Under the pieces are notes generated by a model. It was given only the letters and a program-made list of their open reading frames with translations, had not been told where the DNA came from and searched no databases. A program made the position numbers and the translations under genes. Below, in pieces: positions 4,548-6,035 of a DNA stretch of 6,035 nt. Every line of letters starts with the position of its first letter. Position 1 is the stretch's first letter. Source of the DNA: an uncultured bacterium (GTDB lineage: Bacteria > Cyanobacteriota > Vampirovibrionia > Gastranaerophilales > Gastranaerophilaceae); contig CALAWF010000255.1 in the NCBI GenBank assembly GCA_937894665.1, forward strand, positions 1-6,035. The letters run 5' to 3'.

Positions 4548-6035
4548 CTATGCTTTCAAAGAGTCAATCAATTCATTAATCGCAGACTCTTGAACTAGAA
4601 TTTCATCAATTCTATCTCTAGTTTGCTTAATTAAATCAGCCGGAGCATTAGCAACAAATTTTGGATTGTTAATTCTGCCTTCTAATGATTTTCTTTCATT
4701 TTGAAGTTTTCCTAATTTCTTTTCTTGTCTTGCAATTTCTTCATTAAAATCAATTAAGTTTTCTAAAGGAATTACAATTTTAGACGCAGAAACAACTGCA
4801 CTTGCTGATTTCTTCGCAACAGGTGTTGAATCATCAGCATAAGAAATATTTTCAACTTTTGCCATACGTTTAATATAGCTTTCAATAGCTTTAAATACAG
4901 GTTTTTCTTCTTTTGTTGCTCTAATTTCAATATCAAACTTCAAAGACATTGGAATATTGAAACTTTGTCTTACATTACGTAAAGATTTAATTGTTTCAAA
5001 TACTAACTCCATTTCTTTAGCTTCAACAGGGAATGCTAATTTATCCTCATAAATAGGGTATGGAGCAAGCATGATAGCTTTAATATCAGTTTCTTTAGGA
5101 ATTAATTGCCATACTCGTTCGGTAATATGTGGCATTATTGGATGAAGTAATCTCAATGACATATCAAGAACATATCTTAATACCCTTTGAGTATTCAATT
5201 TTAAATCAGGATCTTGAAGTTGAACTTTAGCAATCTCAACATACCAATCGCAATATGAATTCCAGAAGAAATCATAAAGTACGTGAGCAACTTCGCCAAT
5301 TCTAAATTCCTTAATATTTTCGTTGATTTCTTTGGCAGTTTTGTTTAATTTATCCAAAATCCATTTATCAGCAATAGTTAGATTTGAATAATCAACATCT
5401 TTGTCGTCAACTCCATCAAGGTTCATCAATACAAATCTTGATGCGTTCCAAATTTTGTTTGCGAAATTTCTTCCGTATTCAAATCTTTCTTCACTCATCT
5501 TGATATCTTGACCGCCGTAAGTACAAAGTGAAGTCATTGTAAATCTCAAAGCGTCACAACCGTATTTGTCAATAATTTTAACCGGATCAATTGTGTTGCC
5601 TTTAGATTTTGACATTTTTTGACCTTTTTCATCACGAATAAGTCCGTGAATATAAACAGTCGAGAATGGAGCTTTTTTTGTAAATTCCAAGCCCATTGTA
5701 ATCATTCTTGCAACCCAGAAGAAAATAATATCAAAACCGGTTACAAGAGTTGTTGTAGGGTAGAATTTTTTGAAATCTTCGCTTTCTGTATTTGGCCAAC
5801 CCATAGTTGAGAACGGCCACAAACCTGATGAAAACCAAGTATCAAGACAATCTGTATCTTGTACGTAATTTTCAGGATCAGGATTTTCTTTAGCAACAAC
5901 CATTTCACCTGTCACTTTGTGATAATATGCAGGAATTTGGTGTCCCCACCAGATTTGACGAGAAATACACCAGTCACGGATATTTTCCATCCAACCAAGA
6001 TAGTTCTTTTCCCATCTGTCAGGAACAAATTTAAC
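4548..6035 (-). CDS. valS: Valyl-tRNA synthetase, C-terminal 495 residues
   Basis: This is the cytoplasmic enzyme that attaches valine to tRNA-Val using ATP. The frame is open to the right edge, starting in VKFVPDRWEKNYLGW before 'MENIRDWCISRQIWWGHQIP', so about 380 N-terminal residues, including the HIGH motif and most of the editing domain, are outside. In visible numbering the catalytic half continues through 'DTWFSSGLWPFS' (~65-76) and 'GFDIIFFWVARM' (~100-111) to the KMSKS loop, intact at 140-144 within EKGQKMSKSKGNT. The anticodon-binding helical domain spans ~220-370 (KWIL..LN, FFWNSYCDWYVE, LLHPIMPHITERVWQ). The C-terminal coiled-coil arm is at ~427-495, with the family stretch 'NNPKFVANAPADLIK'. 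The end is normal, with no truncation or frameshift seen. The gene converges on the JAB-like gene and shares its terminator. Confidence 0.97.
   Translation of the reverse strand, partial: VKFVPDRWEKNYLGWMENIRDWCISRQIWWGHQIPAYYHKVTGEMVVAKENPDPENYVQDTDCLDTWFSSGLWPFSTMGWPNTESEDFKKFYPTTTLVTGFDIIFFWVARMITMGLEFTKKAPFSTVYIHGLIRDEKGQKMSKSKGNTIDPVKIIDKYGCDALRFTMTSLCTYGGQDIKMSEERFEYGRNFANKIWNASRFVLMNLDGVDDKDVDYSNLTIADKWILDKLNKTAKEINENIKEFRIGEVAHVLYDFFWNSYCDWYVEIAKVQLQDPDLKLNTQRVLRYVLDMSLRLLHPIMPHITERVWQLIPKETDIKAIMLAPYPIYEDKLAFPVEAKEMELVFETIKSLRNVRQSFNIPMSLKFDIEIRATKEEKPVFKAIESYIKRMAKVENISYADDSTPVAKKSASAVVSASKIVIPLENLIDFNEEIARQEKKLGKLQNERKSLEGRINNPKFVANAPADLIKQTRDRIDEILVQESAINELIDSLKA

Overview
The window is AT-rich bacterial DNA. 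It most likely comes from a gut-type, non-photosynthetic relative of the cyanobacteria (Vampirovibrionia/Melainabacteria, possibly Gastranaerophilales). The taxonomic inference rests on the start of ribosomal protein S1, whose 'ALLDKYDYKF...GD.V.GT' and 'DIGAKT' stretch resembles cyanobacterial S1, combined with low GC and the presence of flagellar genes. It has not been checked by any search.

Left part (1-1789, minus strand): a compact flagellar operon reads fliJ (export chaperone/ATPase regulator), then a fliK-type hook-length control gene, then the N-terminal part of a hook/rod-family gene (FlgE/F/G) that runs off the left edge. Gaps are 2 and 6 bases. A good sigma-70-type promoter (TTGACT-16-TATAAC) sits directly against the terminator of the upstream gene. 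No flgD lies between fliK and the hook-family gene, although many genomes have it there.

Middle (1791-3278, minus strand): rpsA encodes a 360-residue S1 protein with four S1 RNA-binding domains. It has a candidate extended -10 promoter in front and a hairpin terminator behind. Upstream of it lies an 83-residue small protein of unknown function with a strong ribosome binding site.

Right-middle (3279-4531, plus strand): a lone gene in the opposite orientation encodes a 317-residue protein. It carries a JAB/JAMM-like metal-binding signature (HNHP followed by SDGD), with an unusually long insertion between the two halves. The 260-base divergent gap in front of it holds eight perfect copies of a 5-base unit (ATATA). 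This array creates seven overlapping perfect TATAAT hexamers, so it is a candidate slippage-prone promoter. This is the most interesting part of the window. A perfect 17-bp hairpin with a 4-base loop ends both this gene and the convergent valS.

Right edge (4548-6035, minus strand): the C-terminal 495 residues of valyl-tRNA synthetase, with the KMSKS loop, anticodon-binding domain and C-terminal coiled coil. Apart from the plus-strand gene, the window is housekeeping plus motility. The plus-strand gene looks like an accessory insertion between rpsA and valS. There is no gene-free stretch over 300 bases; the largest gap is 3279-3538.
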